From NCBI GenBank assembly GCA_018436855.1, contig JAHDKO010000079.1, positions 1 to 64,000 of the forward strand: 64,000 bases of DNA. The letters are read 5' to 3'. Source of the DNA: Deltaproteobacteria bacterium (lineage in GTDB: Bacteria; Desulfobacterota; Desulfomonilia; UBA1062). How positions within the stretch are numbered: position 1 is the first letter of the stretch; each line of letters opens with the position of its first letter. Below the pieces are notes generated by a model. That model had not been told where the DNA came from. It saw nothing but the letters and a program-made list of their open reading frames with translations, and did not search any database. Both the position numbers and the translations under genes were made by a program. This document shows, one piece after another, positions 25,917-37,474 of this stretch.

Positions 25917-26699
25917 TCAACCTGAATTGTTCGCCCTTGCAAACAGGTGGAAAAAATTCTCTGTCGTGATCTCCGCCATCCGTTCCTCGTCAATGTTTTT
26001 GATCGCTGCCAGCGCCCTGACCGTCTCGACCATATAGGAAGGCTCGTTTCTTTTCCCGCGATAGGGAACGGGGGCGAGATAGGGCGCATCCGTTTCCACG
26101 AGAAGGAATTCCAAAGGGCAGATTCTCACCGCCTCCCTGAGGACTGCGGCGTTTTTATAAGTAAGAACACCCGGAATGGAAAGAAAAAATCCCTTGTCAA
26201 CGATATGCGAGGCCATGGCGGCATCGCCGGAAAAGCAATGGAACACCCCACCCAGGGACCATGCCTTTTCCTGTTCCAGCAGATCCACGGTCTGCCGGTG
26301 AGCGTCACGGTCATGAATGATCAGGGGCAGCGAGCACGACCTGGCAAGTTCGATATGGGCCTTGAAGAGCTCTTTCTGCTGGTCTTCTGTGCCCGGGGTG
26401 CGATACAAGTCGAACCCCGTCTCCCCCACGGCAACGATCTTGTCTTTCTGTGCCAGCACCGCGAGCGCGTGGACATCATCCACAGAGAACACCCCTGCCT
26501 TCTGCGGATGGATGCCCATACTCGCAAAAAGTCCGTCTCGGGCTTCCGCCGTCTCGAGTGCGCGGCGGGAGTCATCCGGATCGATGCCCACAAGGAGCAT
26601 GGCTTTCACCCCTTCCTGATATGCCCTGTCCATCACCTTGGTGCGGTCTTTCCGGAAATCATCGAAATGGAGATGATTATGGGAGTCCGCGAGATTCAT
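25917..26699 (-). CDS. tatD: TatD family metal-dependent hydrolase/DNase
   Basis: 260 residues. Metal ligands are visible: DSHNHLHF (HxH, residues 5-10), GETGFD with Glu, IIHDRDAH, HCFSG and ETDAPY with the last Asp. TatD-type enzymes act as 3'-5' DNA exonucleases or on D-aminoacyl-tRNA-like substrates. GGAGG lies about 11 bases before ATG inside the 3' end of suhB, which it follows directly; the pair is cotranscribed. Confidence 0.94.
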   Translation of the reverse strand: MNLADSHNHLHFDDFRKDRTKVMDRAYQEGVKAMLLVGIDPDDSRRALETAEARDGLFASMGIHPQKAGVFSVDDVHALAVLAQKDKIVAVGETGFDLYRTPGTEDQQKELFKAHIELARSCSLPLIIHDRDAHRQTVDLLEQEKAWSLGGVFHCFSGDAAMASHIVDKGFFLSIPGVLTYKNAAVLREAVRICPLEFLLVETDAPYLAPVPYRGKRNEPSYMVETVRALAAIKNIDEERMAEITTENFFHLFARANNSG

Positions 26700-26700
26700 G

Positions 26701-27453
26701 CTACATGAGCCTCCTCAGACCATCATGGATCCTCCCGTTGCTGGCAAGGATATCCCCGTTGTGCGGATCGAGCTCCTCCCCGGAAAGGCCCGAAGCCATG
26801 CCGCCGGCCTCCAGGAGAACGACTACACCCGCAGCCATGTCCCAGGGATGCAGACCGACCTCCCAGAATCCGTCAAAAGAACCTGCCGCCACAAAACAGA
26901 GGTCCAAGGCAGCTGAACCGAACCTTCGTATTCCCTGTACCTCGCGAAGGATTCTGGTGAATCGCATAATCGAGTTATCCAGCCCGGTGAGCGAATACGG
27001 AAATCCCGTGACCACGAGCGAATCGACAAGCAGGGAGGTATTCGAGACCTTGATTTTCTCTCCGTTTCTGAAGGCCCCTTTTCCTGACTGGGCGGAGAAA
27101 AGGTCGCCGCTGATGGGGTTGTAGCAAACCCCGATATAGGGTTTCTTGTCTTTAAAGACACCAAGAGACACACAAAAGAACGGGATTCCATGGACATAAT
27201 TCACTGTTCCGTCGAGGGGGTCGACGAACCAGGTGTATTCCTGACCGGTTGTCCTGTTCACACCTTCTTCGGCGATGACGGAATGGTGGGGAAATTCCCG
27301 GAAAATCTCGCCGACGATCATATCCTGAGAATTACGGTCGATCTGGGTCACCAGATCGATTCTTCCCTTGTGCTCGACGTTCAGCTCTTTTCCGAAGTTC
27401 TCCCGGAGGTACTCTCCGGCTTTTTTTGCAAGATTGACCGTGAAATTCAACAT
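26701..27453 (-). CDS. suhB: inositol monophosphatase family protein
   Basis: 250 residues from ATG 27453, where AAGGG stands about 5 bases upstream; an ATG 30 bases earlier lacks an RBS. The Li-sensitive phosphatase motifs are present: AEEGVN (Glu ligand), FVDPLDGTVNYVHG (near 85) and HPWDMAAGVVVLLEAGG (near 205). It hydrolyses inositol-1-phosphate or related sugar phosphates; E. coli SuhB also acts in rRNA antitermination. Confidence 0.94.
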   Translation of the reverse strand: MLNFTVNLAKKAGEYLRENFGKELNVEHKGRIDLVTQIDRNSQDMIVGEIFREFPHHSVIAEEGVNRTTGQEYTWFVDPLDGTVNYVHGIPFFCVSLGVFKDKKPYIGVCYNPISGDLFSAQSGKGAFRNGEKIKVSNTSLLVDSLVVTGFPYSLTGLDNSIMRFTRILREVQGIRRFGSAALDLCFVAAGSFDGFWEVGLHPWDMAAGVVVLLEAGGMASGLSGEELDPHNGDILASNGRIHDGLRRLM

Positions 27454-27497
27454 AGCGACCCTTGCCAGCACCAGGTATTTCATGTACCATAATAAAC

Positions 27498-28013
27498 ATG
27501 GATAGGGTTTACAAGATAAAAAAGAACCTGCAGGCCCCTATGATCCTTGCTACTCTCATGTCCATCCCCATCTTCGTGGACGTGATCATGTCAGGCTTCG
27601 AGATCTCCGTTCTATTGATGGCCCTGCTCTTGATGATCCTTTTCTATCTCCTTACAACCAACAACCTTCTGCGTAAGATCCGGATCACCGATTCCTCCGT
27701 CACCATCAGGGGAATACTCGGATCAAGAAGGGTCCCCGTCGCCGATATCGTGCGCCTTGAAGGTATATCCATGGGCTCGCGGCAGTTCATCTCCCTCGCG
27801 ACAAAAAAGAGGAACTTTCTCATACCGAACAGCTTCGCCGGCTTTCCGGAAATCATCTCCGACCTGGAAAGGGTGGTTAACCCGGAGGTTGTGGGCTCCG
27901 GTCTCTCTGCCATGAAAGAACATTTCATCGTACGCAAAAGCGATATCACCGGGGCATGGATCACGGTGATCCTGCTCTTCATTATCATCATTATCCGGTT
28001 CTTCCCCCGATGA
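27498..28013 (+). CDS. small membrane protein with bacterial PH domain
   Basis: 171 residues from ATG 27498. Two predicted membrane spans near the start (about 14-55), a soluble domain (about 60-140) with the bPH pattern IRITDSSVTIRGILGSRRVPVADIVRLE, and a last span (about 155-169, WITVILLFIIIIIRFF). The family is widespread and of unknown function. There is no Shine-Dalgarno before ATG and the gene is divergent from suhB by only 44 bases, so it may be translated from a short leader. Confidence 0.75.
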   Translation: MDRVYKIKKNLQAPMILATLMSIPIFVDVIMSGFEISVLLMALLLMILFYLLTTNNLLRKIRITDSSVTIRGILGSRRVPVADIVRLEGISMGSRQFISLATKKRNFLIPNSFAGFPEIISDLERVVNPEVVGSGLSAMKEHFIVRKSDITGAWITVILLFIIIIIRFFPR

Positions 28014-28193
28014 ACGACCTGAAAGGGGATCCTTTTAGGTATGATACGTAAGGTCAAGACATTTGAACCAACTTTATACAACAAGCTCATGGGGAATGTA
28101 TCTCCTCATTCCCAGCCCTCCAAAGCGGACGTGAAGGAGAAAACGCCCTTTCAAAACACAAAATATGCCGTTTAATCCAAATATTATCTGTAT

Positions 28194-28209
28194 TGTTTCA
28201 CGTGAAACT
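28194..28209. promoter_or_regulatory. parS centromere site
   Basis: TGTTTCACGTGAAACT matches the universal chromosomal ParB site TGTTTCACGTGAAACA at 15 of 16 positions. It lies 39 bases upstream of parA, where ParB would also autoregulate the parAB operon. It is AT-rich-flanked and the core palindrome GTTTCACGTGAAAC is perfect. Confidence 0.95.
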
Positions 28210-28247
28210 TTTTGATTTGAAAAATCGTTCTTTTATGGTAGATCATC

Positions 28248-29030
28248 ATGGTGTGTCCTAAAATCATAAGTGTGTCCAATCAAAAAGGCGGAGTCGGGAA
28301 GACCACTACATCCATCAATCTCGGCTCTTCTCTTGCGCTGCTTGGGAAGCGAACCCTGCTCATCGATCTCGATCCCCAGGCAAATGCGACCACGGGCCTT
28401 GGTTTCAACCCTGACTCTTTTTCTTCCCACATTTATCATGTGATGCTCGGGGAGAAAGACGCTGATTCCGTGATCCTGGAGACGAAGCTGCGAAACTTTT
28501 TCATCATGTCGAGTCATACCGATCTTGTGGGTGTCGAGGTGGAGCTGATGGATGCTCCCTTCCGTGAGCGCATCCTTTCCCGTTCACTGGCAGGAATGAC
28601 GCGGGAGTTTGATTTCATCGTGATCGACTGCCCCCCATCGCTCGGGCTTCTCACCCTCAACGCCCTCACGGCTGCACACTCACTTCTGGTTCCTGTTCAG
28701 TGCGAGTATTATGCCTTGGAGGGTCTGAAGAGCCTCATGAACACTTTTCGGCTCGTGAAAAAACGGTTGAATCCGAGTCTGAGCATCGAGGGTTTTCTTC
28801 TGACCATGTTCGACTCCCGCACCCGTCTCAGTCATGATATCGCCGAAAACGTGAAGGCCCACTTCAGTTCCCAGGTGTTTCGCACCATGATTCCGAGAAA
28901 TATTCGTTTGTGCGAGGCCCCGAGTTTCGGTGTCCCGATCTGCCTGTACGATATTTCTTCGAAAGGGGCTCAGCATTATCTGATGCTGGCAAAAGAAATC
29001 CTTAAAATGGAGGTCGATCATGAAGTCTAA
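28248..29030 (+). CDS. parA: chromosome partitioning ATPase ParA (Soj)
   Basis: 260 residues. The deviant Walker A motif NQKGGVGKTTTSIN (residues 11-24) with its signature Lys, the DLDPQAN motif near 45 and VIDCPPSLGLLT near 125 define the chromosomal ParA/Soj family, shorter than plasmid forms. It positions origin regions with ParB. parS is 39 bases upstream. No clear Shine-Dalgarno precedes ATG. It overlaps parB by 11 bases. Confidence 0.96.
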   Translation: MVCPKIISVSNQKGGVGKTTTSINLGSSLALLGKRTLLIDLDPQANATTGLGFNPDSFSSHIYHVMLGEKDADSVILETKLRNFFIMSSHTDLVGVEVELMDAPFRERILSRSLAGMTREFDFIVIDCPPSLGLLTLNALTAAHSLLVPVQCEYYALEGLKSLMNTFRLVKKRLNPSLSIEGFLLTMFDSRTRLSHDIAENVKAHFSSQVFRTMIPRNIRLCEAPSFGVPICLYDISSKGAQHYLMLAKEILKMEVDHEV

Positions 29031-29877
29031 ATCCCGCTTGGGAAGAGGTATCGATGCCATCTTTGCCGACAGCGTTCAGGAAGACGGGACCCTGGTTGTC
29101 GAGATACCGGTTGATGAAATTTATCCAAACCCTATTCAGCCGAGAAAATCCTTTGACGAGAAGACTATCGCGGAGCTTGCCGCGTCCATCAAAAGCCATG
29201 GCCTTATTTCTCCCATCCTGGTCCGGAGAACGAATACCCGCTATGAAATCATTGCCGGAGAGCGGAGATTCCAGGCGTGCAAGCTCGCCGGTATCCAGAA
29301 GATACCTTCCATCGTAAGGGACATTCCCGATGCCGAGGCGTTCAAGATATCACTCATAGAAAATCTTCAGCGCGAAGACCTGAATCCCATGGAAGAGTCA
29401 GAGGCATACTACACGCTGAAAGAGCAGTTCGGCCTGACCCATCAGGAAATCGCCGATGCCGTTCTCAAGGACCGTTCGACCGTGACAAATTCCATGCGTC
29501 TTATTCATCTCCCTGAAGAGGTGAAGCATGCCCTGAGAGAAGGCATGATCACAACCGGTCATGCACGCGCCATCTTGATGGTGGAGAGCGAAAACAGCCA
29601 GCTGGCTCTTCTGAACAGGATCGTCAGCCAGTCGCTGAGTGTGAGGGAAACCGAGCGTTTTGCCTCCGGTATGGACAACAAGGATAAAAAGAAAAAGGGT
29701 GTGAAAAAGGCCGATCCCTACTTTGATCATCTTTCCACCCTTCTTTCCGAGAAGCTCTCGGCAAAGGTGATATGTGACTGGAGAAAGCGCAAAGGGAAGA
29801 TCGTGATCAATGTTTCCTCCCGAGATGAGCTGTCCCGTATCGTTGCCGAGATTTGTGAACAAGAGGCCCCGATCTGA
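29020..29877 (+). CDS. parB: chromosome partitioning protein ParB (Spo0J)
   Basis: 285 residues. N-terminal ParB/Srx CTPase domain with the box I/II signature AGERRFQACKLAG (near 76) and ENLQRED; a helix-turn-helix (LTHQEIADAVLKDRSTVTNSMRLI, split over about 124-147) binds parS; the C-terminal dimerisation domain follows. ParB spreads as a CTP clamp from parS. Cotranscribed with parA. Confidence 0.96.
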   Translation: MKSKSRLGRGIDAIFADSVQEDGTLVVEIPVDEIYPNPIQPRKSFDEKTIAELAASIKSHGLISPILVRRTNTRYEIIAGERRFQACKLAGIQKIPSIVRDIPDAEAFKISLIENLQREDLNPMEESEAYYTLKEQFGLTHQEIADAVLKDRSTVTNSMRLIHLPEEVKHALREGMITTGHARAILMVESENSQLALLNRIVSQSLSVRETERFASGMDNKDKKKKGVKKADPYFDHLSTLLSEKLSAKVICDWRKRKGKIVINVSSRDELSRIVAEICEQEAPI

Positions 29878-30048
29878 TGCATTCGTTTGCAGACATATCG
29901 ACAGGTGCAGGGCAAAAAGGCCTTTTGTCGATAACTTATAAACCTGGTTATGGAGTTAAAATATCTTTTAATAACATGGTCTTAATTGGCATATGAACAT
30001 GTTGACACCGTATAATATTTTTTACTATTACATAGGGGGAATTAAAAA
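29878..30048. other. AT-rich spacer between parB and dnaN
   Basis: 170 bases, clearly AT-rich. One DnaA-box-like TGTCGATAA (one mismatch to TGTGGATAA, near 29927) and a 12-base palindrome AAAAGGCCTTTT (29915-29926) are present. One box is not enough to call oriC, so the origin must be elsewhere or is not of the usual box-cluster type. Confidence 0.5.
30002..30016 (+). promoter_or_regulatory. -10/-35 elements of the dnaN promoter
   Basis: A perfect TATAAT (30011-30016) stands 32 bases before dnaN; its best -35 is TTGGCA (29986-29991) at a long 19-base spacing. A perfect TTGACA (30002-30007) overlaps it and could serve a second start with TACTAT (30023-30028, 15-base spacer). The leader has AGGGGGA about 8 bases before ATG. 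Confidence 0.5.
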
Positions 30049-31173
30049 ATGAAATGTAAAATTCAAAAAACCCTACTGCAAAATATGTTGGCAAAGGTTC
30101 AGGGATTCACAGAGAAAAAATCTACCCTCCCTATCTTGAGCCATATCCTCCTGGAGATAACGGGAGATTCGCTACAGGTGAGGGCAACCGACCTCCATAC
30201 CTCCATCCAGGTAAATTCCCCCTGTGAGGTTATACAATCCGGGGCCTGCGCCATCAACGGGAAGAGCTTTTACGACATCATCCGAGAGCTCCCCGACCAG
30301 ATGGTGGAATTCTGGGTCGAGGAAGGCTCGCATGCTCATATCATAGCGGAAAACAATCGGATCAAGATGAATGTGATGGATGCGGAAGAATATCCCATGA
30401 TTGATTTCATGGATATGGATAAGGGGTACGCCGTCGATCTCTCCGTAATGAAGCCTATGATAGAGAGAACCATCTTCTCCATCCCTTCGTCATCGGAGAG
30501 CGACAGCAAATATACCCTCGGGGGCGCACTGCTCATCTCCGGCACGGATGAAACCGGCAGAGGATTCATCGAGATGGTTTCAACCGATACCCGGAGGCTC
30601 TCGGTAGTACGCTTTTTCACGGAAGAATACATCGATATGGGAAGCGGCATCATCGTTCCCAGGAAAGGGCTGCAGGAACTCAAACGATTGATGGACATGA
30701 AAGAGGATGATTCACGCGTCCTCCTGACGAAGGATTCCATCTTCTACATCTCTCCGGACACCATGGCGACCGTCCGCCTCATTGATGGAAAATTTCCGGA
30801 TTATCAGAGTGTTGTATCACCTGAAGCATTCCCCAGCACGACCAGGATAAATGCCCAGGATCTGCATTCGGTGCTCAAGGTGTGTACCGCCATGGTTTCG
30901 GATATTTCCAACTGTGTCAGGTTTTCCTTCCATAAAGACCAAACCGTCGTTTTTGCGAGCAACCCTGACCAGGGAGAGGTGGAAACCCCTATCCCTTCGG
31001 TGCATCAGGGCGAGGATCTCGATATCAATTTCAATCCACGGTATTTCATGGACTGTCTCTCGTTTATCGAGGGAGAGACGGAGATTCATCTGAAGGGATC
31101 TCAGGGTCCGTGCATGATCACCGATAGCGGAATAACGGAAAGCAAGTGGGTCATCATGCCCATGCGTTTTTAG
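30049..31173 (+). CDS. dnaN: DNA polymerase III beta sliding clamp
   Basis: 374 residues, the standard length for three clamp domains. N-terminal KCKIQKTLLQNMLAKVQGF, the repeated LPILSHILLE fold start and the C-terminal ITDSGITESKWVIMPMRF are typical. The dimeric clamp tethers polymerase to DNA. In many genomes it follows dnaA and precedes recF; here neither is present, and gyrB follows directly after 18 bases. Confidence 0.98.
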   Translation: MKCKIQKTLLQNMLAKVQGFTEKKSTLPILSHILLEITGDSLQVRATDLHTSIQVNSPCEVIQSGACAINGKSFYDIIRELPDQMVEFWVEEGSHAHIIAENNRIKMNVMDAEEYPMIDFMDMDKGYAVDLSVMKPMIERTIFSIPSSSESDSKYTLGGALLISGTDETGRGFIEMVSTDTRRLSVVRFFTEEYIDMGSGIIVPRKGLQELKRLMDMKEDDSRVLLTKDSIFYISPDTMATVRLIDGKFPDYQSVVSPEAFPSTTRINAQDLHSVLKVCTAMVSDISNCVRFSFHKDQTVVFASNPDQGEVETPIPSVHQGEDLDINFNPRYFMDCLSFIEGETEIHLKGSQGPCMITDSGITESKWVIMPMRF

Positions 31174-33576
<2,403 letters not shown>

Positions 33577-33603
33577 TATACATTCACACGACAAGGAATA
33601 TTC

Positions 33604-36024
33604 ATGAAAACAGATACGGTAGCAATAGATCAGGAAATGAGGCGCTCATACCTGGATTATTCCATGAGCGTCATTATCGGGCGGGCCATCCCGGATGTGA
33701 GGGACGGTCTCAAGCCTGTCCATCGCAGGGTATTGTTTGCCATGAGCGAGCTGTCCAATACCCATAACCGACCATACAAGAAGTCAGCCAGAATCGTGGG
33801 TGATGTCATCGGTAAGTACCATCCCCACGGTGATGCCGCTGTGTACGACACCATTGTCCGCATGGCTCAGGATTTCTCCATGCGCTACCCCCTGGTGGAC
33901 GGCCAGGGCAATTTCGGATCCATCGACGGCGATCCCCCCGCGGCTATGCGATATACCGAGATCCGGATGGAGCGCCTTGCCGAGGAAATGCTCTCCGATA
34001 TCGAAAAAGAGACCGTGGACATGCATCCGAATTACGACGAATCTCTGCTTGAGCCTGATGTCCTTCCCACCCGGATACCGGCATTATTGCTGAACGGATC
34101 GTCGGGAATCGCCGTCGGAATGGCCACGAGCATCCCTCCGCACAACAGCAATGAGATCATTACCGCTCTTATTTCTCTGATCGATTCTCCGGAAATCGGG
34201 CTTGCGGATATTATGAAGATCGTTCCCGGCCCCGACTTTCCTACAGGAGGGATCATCTTTTCCAACGGCGAGATCGAGAAGGCCTATGCGACGGGCCGGG
34301 GGATCATTTCGGTACGGGGAAAGGTCGACATTGAGCGGGACAGCAATCGAGAGAAGATCATCATCACCGAACTCCCCTATACGGTGAACAAGGCGGACCT
34401 GGTCGAAAGGATCGCGGTTCTGGCTCAGGACAAGAAGATCGACGGCATCTCCAATATCCGCGATGAGTCCGACAAGGACGGCATGCGGGTGGTGATCGAT
34501 CTGAAACGGGGTGCTCAGGCAGAGGTGATCGAAAAGCAGCTCTACAAGCTCACCAATCTCCAGAACTCCTTCTCTCTGAACATGCTTGCCATCCATAACG
34601 GAAGACCCCGGGTGATGGGCATCAAGGATCTTCTCCAGGCGTTCCTCGACTTCCGCGAGGAGGTCGTCACCCGCAGGAGCATGTTCGAGTTGAGAAAGGC
34701 CAGAGCACGGGTTCACATACTCGAGGGATTGCTCAAGGCCCTGGACAATATCGACGAGGTGGTGGCCATCATCAAGGCGTCGTCCACCCCCCAGGTGGCC
34801 AGGGATAACCTCATGCAGCGGTTCGAATTGAGCGAGATCCAGGCTCAAGCCATCCTCGACATGAGGCTCCAGAGGCTCACCGGGCTTGAGCGCGATAAGA
34901 TCACCGAGGAATATCAGACTCTTCTGAAAGAGATCGCCCGTCTCGAGAATATTCTCTCCGATCGGGGAGAGTTGCTCAGTGTTATCAGGAGCGAGCTCGT
35001 CGAGATCAAGGGAAAATATGCCGACGAGCGAAGGTCCCTGATCGTTCGCGGATCCGCCGGAGAATTCGATATCGAGGAGCTGATCCCCGACGATCAGATG
35101 GTCGTCACCATGACGAGAAAGGGATATATCAAACGCACCGAACTCACAAAGTACCGGACCCAGAAGCGGGGTGGAGTGGGTATAAGGGGTGGCGCGGCCT
35201 TGGAGGACGACTTTATCGAGCATGTTTTCGTCGCCACCAACCACGCATCGATCCTCTACTTCACCAATACCGGCAGGGTGTATCACACCAAGGTCTATGA
35301 GGTTCCCGAACGCGACAGGGCTCTGAAGGGAGTCCCCATCGTCAATATCCGTCCACTGCAGAAAGAGGAGCGGATCTGTGCCATCCTGGTGGCGTCCGAT
35401 CTTACGGCAGATGCAAGGGTGATGATGGTCACCGCAAAAGCATATACCAAACGGGTGATGCTGCGCGACTTTGCGAACATCATCAAAAACGGCATCATCG
35501 CCTGCACCCTGGAGCCCGGTGACGAGGTTATATCCGCCCGCCTCACCAGCGGCAACGACAACATCATCGTTGCCTCGGGCCATGGCAAGGCCATTGTCTT
35601 CTCCGAGGATCAGGTCAGGGTCATGGGAAGGCAGGCCCAGGGCGTGAGGGCCATTCATCTGGATGAAGGCGATCTGGTGGTGGGGATGGACGTCATCACC
35701 TCCCCCGACGACTACGTGATCAATCTCACCGAGTTCGGCTATGGCAAGAAGACCCCGGTGGGCAGGTATCCTGTTCAGAAACGGGCCGGCAAAGGCGTGC
35801 TGACGGTGCATATCACGAAAAAGACGGGCAACCTGGTAGGAATCAGGGTGGTTCAGGGAACCGACGAGCTCATGATCATCTCCACGTCAGGCCAGATCAT
35901 CCGGATGCCGGTCTCCCAGATACGCACGACCTCGACACGCTCGGCGCAGGGGGTGCGGGCCATCCGGATGAAGGAAAACGAAAAGATCGTGGACTTCACC
36001 AGGAACGTGGGCGAGGAGGCCTGA
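33604..36024 (+). CDS. gyrA: DNA gyrase subunit A
   Basis: 806 residues. The winged-helix breakage-reunion domain has catalytic Tyr117 in [10 protein letters not shown]; the C-terminal domain has six beta-propeller blades for DNA wrapping. The quinolone-determining loop reads [10 protein letters not shown] (73-82): Ala78 occupies the place of E. coli Ser83. The GyrA-box, QKRGGVG at 520-526, deviates from QRRGGKG at two sites. AAGGA lies 6 bases before ATG. A strong terminator follows at 36098. Confidence 0.98.
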   Translation: MKTDTVAIDQEMRRSYLDYSMSVIIGRAIPDVRDGLKPVHRRVLFAMSELSNTHNRPYKKSARIVGDVIGKYHPHGDAAVYDTIVRMAQDFSMRYPLVDGQGNFGSIDGDPPAAMRYTEIRMERLAEEMLSDIEKETVDMHPNYDESLLEPDVLPTRIPALLLNGSSGIAVGMATSIPPHNSNEIITALISLIDSPEIGLADIMKIVPGPDFPTGGIIFSNGEIEKAYATGRGIISVRGKVDIERDSNREKIIITELPYTVNKADLVERIAVLAQDKKIDGISNIRDESDKDGMRVVIDLKRGAQAEVIEKQLYKLTNLQNSFSLNMLAIHNGRPRVMGIKDLLQAFLDFREEVVTRRSMFELRKARARVHILEGLLKALDNIDEVVAIIKASSTPQVARDNLMQRFELSEIQAQAILDMRLQRLTGLERDKITEEYQTLLKEIARLENILSDRGELLSVIRSELVEIKGKYADERRSLIVRGSAGEFDIEELIPDDQMVVTMTRKGYIKRTELTKYRTQKRGGVGIRGGAALEDDFIEHVFVATNHASILYFTNTGRVYHTKVYEVPERDRALKGVPIVNIRPLQKEERICAILVASDLTADARVMMVTAKAYTKRVMLRDFANIIKNGIIACTLEPGDEVISARLTSGNDNIIVASGHGKAIVFSEDQVRVMGRQAQGVRAIHLDEGDLVVGMDVITSPDDYVINLTEFGYGKKTPVGRYPVQKRAGKGVLTVHITKKTGNLVGIRVVQGTDELMIISTSGQIIRMPVSQIRTTSTRSAQGVRAIRMKENEKIVDFTRNVGEEA

Positions 36025-36097
36025 GAAGAGAAGCCGTTTCACTGCCGGCAGGCGTCCCGCAAGGTTGTGCTGACTGAACAGGCAAACCGTACACGAG

Positions 36098-36135
36098 AAC
36101 CCCTCCTGACGCTGATAGGTCAGGAGGGGTTTTTT
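36098..36135 (+). terminator. Rho-independent terminator after gyrA
   Basis: AACCCCTCCTGAC (36098-36110), an 8-base loop, then GTCAGGAGGGG and a TTTTTT run: an 11-bp GC-rich stem. It closes the parA-parB-dnaN-gyrB-gyrA block. Confidence 0.93.
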
Positions 36136-36187
36136 ATCACGGTATACCGCTTTTGCGGATCATGGGTTGAGCTCTCCTTTATACACA

Positions 36188-36275
36188 AGACCGCCTCCTG
36201 AAGGACTTTGAAGGAGGGGTCACCTTCCGCTTCAATAGTGCGGCTTCAAGTAGGGTCAGGGCTTGGAAGGTTCAT
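36188..36275 (+). repeat. dispersed intergenic repeat, copy 2
   Basis: Shares with copy 1 the blocks CCTGAAGGACTTTGA, GGGGTCAC, CTTCAA, GTGCGGCTTCAA, CAGGGCTTG and GAAGGTTCATA; here in forward orientation. Copy 3 follows in tandem about 20 bases later. Confidence 0.75.
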
Positions 36276-36294
36276 AGCATTGATTCCACCCTCG

Positions 36295-36385
36295 TATAGC
36301 CGCCTCATGAAGGATTTTGAGGGCAGGGTCACATTCCCCTTCAACAGTGCGTCTTCAATGAAGTCAGGCCGTTGAAAGCCCACGC
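36295..36385 (+). repeat. dispersed intergenic repeat, copy 3
   Basis: More diverged member: ATGAAGGATTTTGAGG, AGGGTCACATTCCCCTTCAA and GTGCGTCTTCAA align with copies 1 and 2, while the last third is weaker. It resembles copy 1 more than copy 2 around the CACATTCCCCTTCAA block, so the tandem pair was not produced by a recent simple duplication. Confidence 0.7.
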
Positions 36386-36486
36386 CCTTTATCTCTTTTT
36401 CCGGTATTCCTCCCGGTATTCCTCCTTGGATTGGCAAAGACCAGAGAAAAGACAATATAGTGTATCATATCGAACCATTAGATCGA

Positions 36487-36502
36487 TGTTTTACGTGGAA
36501 CA
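36487..36502. promoter_or_regulatory. degenerate parS-like palindrome after gyrA
   Basis: TGTTTTACGTGGAACA differs from TGTTTCACGTGAAACA at two positions. It lies about 8.3 kb from the consensus parS, on the other side of the parAB-dnaN-gyrBA block. Known genomes often carry several parS sites close to the origin, some with mismatches, but the loss of the central CACGTG (TACGTG) may weaken ParB binding. Confidence 0.5.
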
Positions 36503-36660
36503 TCACGAGAAAAGGCGCCTTTTGAGCAACGGTCCCCTCGGTTCCTCTGAGAAAGGAGGCGGTTTTGAGGGGGGTACCATCTTCTTCCCGGAAAAGAGAC
36601 CGGCGAGAAGCTTTACGAGCGACCTGTCCGGATCTGGATGATAACGAAGGGGAATGCGGC

Positions 36661-37473
36661 CTAGATGATTCCCTTGAGAAACTCTACAGCGTTTTCGAAA
36701 ATGGCCATGCCCTCCCCTTTTTTCGGGAGCTCTTTCAGGCGGGTCCATGCGGGATGGTTTGCCGGGTGATTGAACGCCTCGGGATGCGGCATGAGCCCGA
36801 AGATGCGGCCTGTCGCGTCGCAGATGCCGGCAATCGCGTCTACGGCTCCGTTGGGGTTTGCAGGGTATTCCATGGTCGGGGCATACGACTCGTCCGCATA
36901 TTTAAGCGCGGCCAGATGACCGTTATTGATCTCCTCGAGGGTGCCGTTATTGTCGCAGACGAACTTTCCCTCGCCGTGTCGAACGGGCAGAAAGAGCCGG
37001 TCGAGACCGCGGGTGAAGATGCACGGGCTCTGAAGGTCTACGGCGAGCCGGACCCAGCGGTCTTCGAACTTGGCCGAATCGTTGAACGAGAGGGAAACGC
37101 GGCGCTTCCCCATCGGGTTTCCCGGGAGGAGACCGGTTTTCACCAGGGCCTGGAATCCATTGCATACTCCGAGAATGATCATGCCGCGGTCGATGAAGTC
37201 GCGGATTTCTTCGAACAACGTTCTGCCGGAGGTCTGAATCCTGGCGTACTTCAGCCTCACACTTTCCACCTGGGCGGAGCCCAGATCGTCGCCATCGAGG
37301 AACCCGCCCGCCAGATTGAGGAAATGGTAATCGGTGAGTCGGGTTGAACCGTTCAGGACGTCGCTGATGTGAACGACATCGCTCAGCGCCCCAGCCCGCC
37401 TGCAGGCATGAGACATCTCCATCTCGCAGTTGGTGCCGAAACCCGTGATAACCAGCGCCTTGATCTGTGTCAT
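36661..37473 (-). CDS. purQ: phosphoribosylformylglycinamidine synthase, glutaminase subunit
   Basis: 270 residues. A class I glutamine amidotransferase: nucleophile Cys in ILGVCNGFQALVKTGLLPG (near 102), and the catalytic His-Glu in MPHPEAF near 228. It supplies ammonia to PurL in purine synthesis. It is longer than stand-alone PurQ (about 225) and lacks a fused PurL as in the large type. It follows purL after 1 base. Confidence 0.94.
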   Translation of the reverse strand: MTQIKALVITGFGTNCEMEMSHACRRAGALSDVVHISDVLNGSTRLTDYHFLNLAGGFLDGDDLGSAQVESVRLKYARIQTSGRTLFEEIRDFIDRGMIILGVCNGFQALVKTGLLPGNPMGKRRVSLSFNDSAKFEDRWVRLAVDLQSPCIFTRGLDRLFLPVRHGEGKFVCDNNGTLEEINNGHLAALKYADESYAPTMEYPANPNGAVDAIAGICDATGRIFGLMPHPEAFNHPANHPAWTRLKELPKKGEGMAIFENAVEFLKGII

Positions 37474-37474
37474 G

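Larger units (their letters stand above)
36136..36660. other. non-coding region between gyrA and purQ
   Basis: About 525 bases after the terminator without a supported gene. It holds two tandem copies of a dispersed repeat, a degenerate parS-like palindrome and a 14-base perfect palindrome (AAAAGGCGCCTTTT, 36510-36523). The short frames here have no RBS and no family features. Confidence 0.5.

Noticed and set aside
29878-30048. oriC in the parB-dnaN spacer
   Set aside because: AT-rich but only one DnaA-box-like 9-mer with a mismatch; no cluster of boxes and no repeated AT 13-mers.
34084-35811. 575-codon open frame on the strand opposite gyrA
   Set aside because: It lies wholly antisense to a well-conserved gyrA, has no recognisable domain and no RBS. 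High GC at third positions makes such frames common here (others at 6244-7536 opposite pyrC and 61936-63489 opposite smc).
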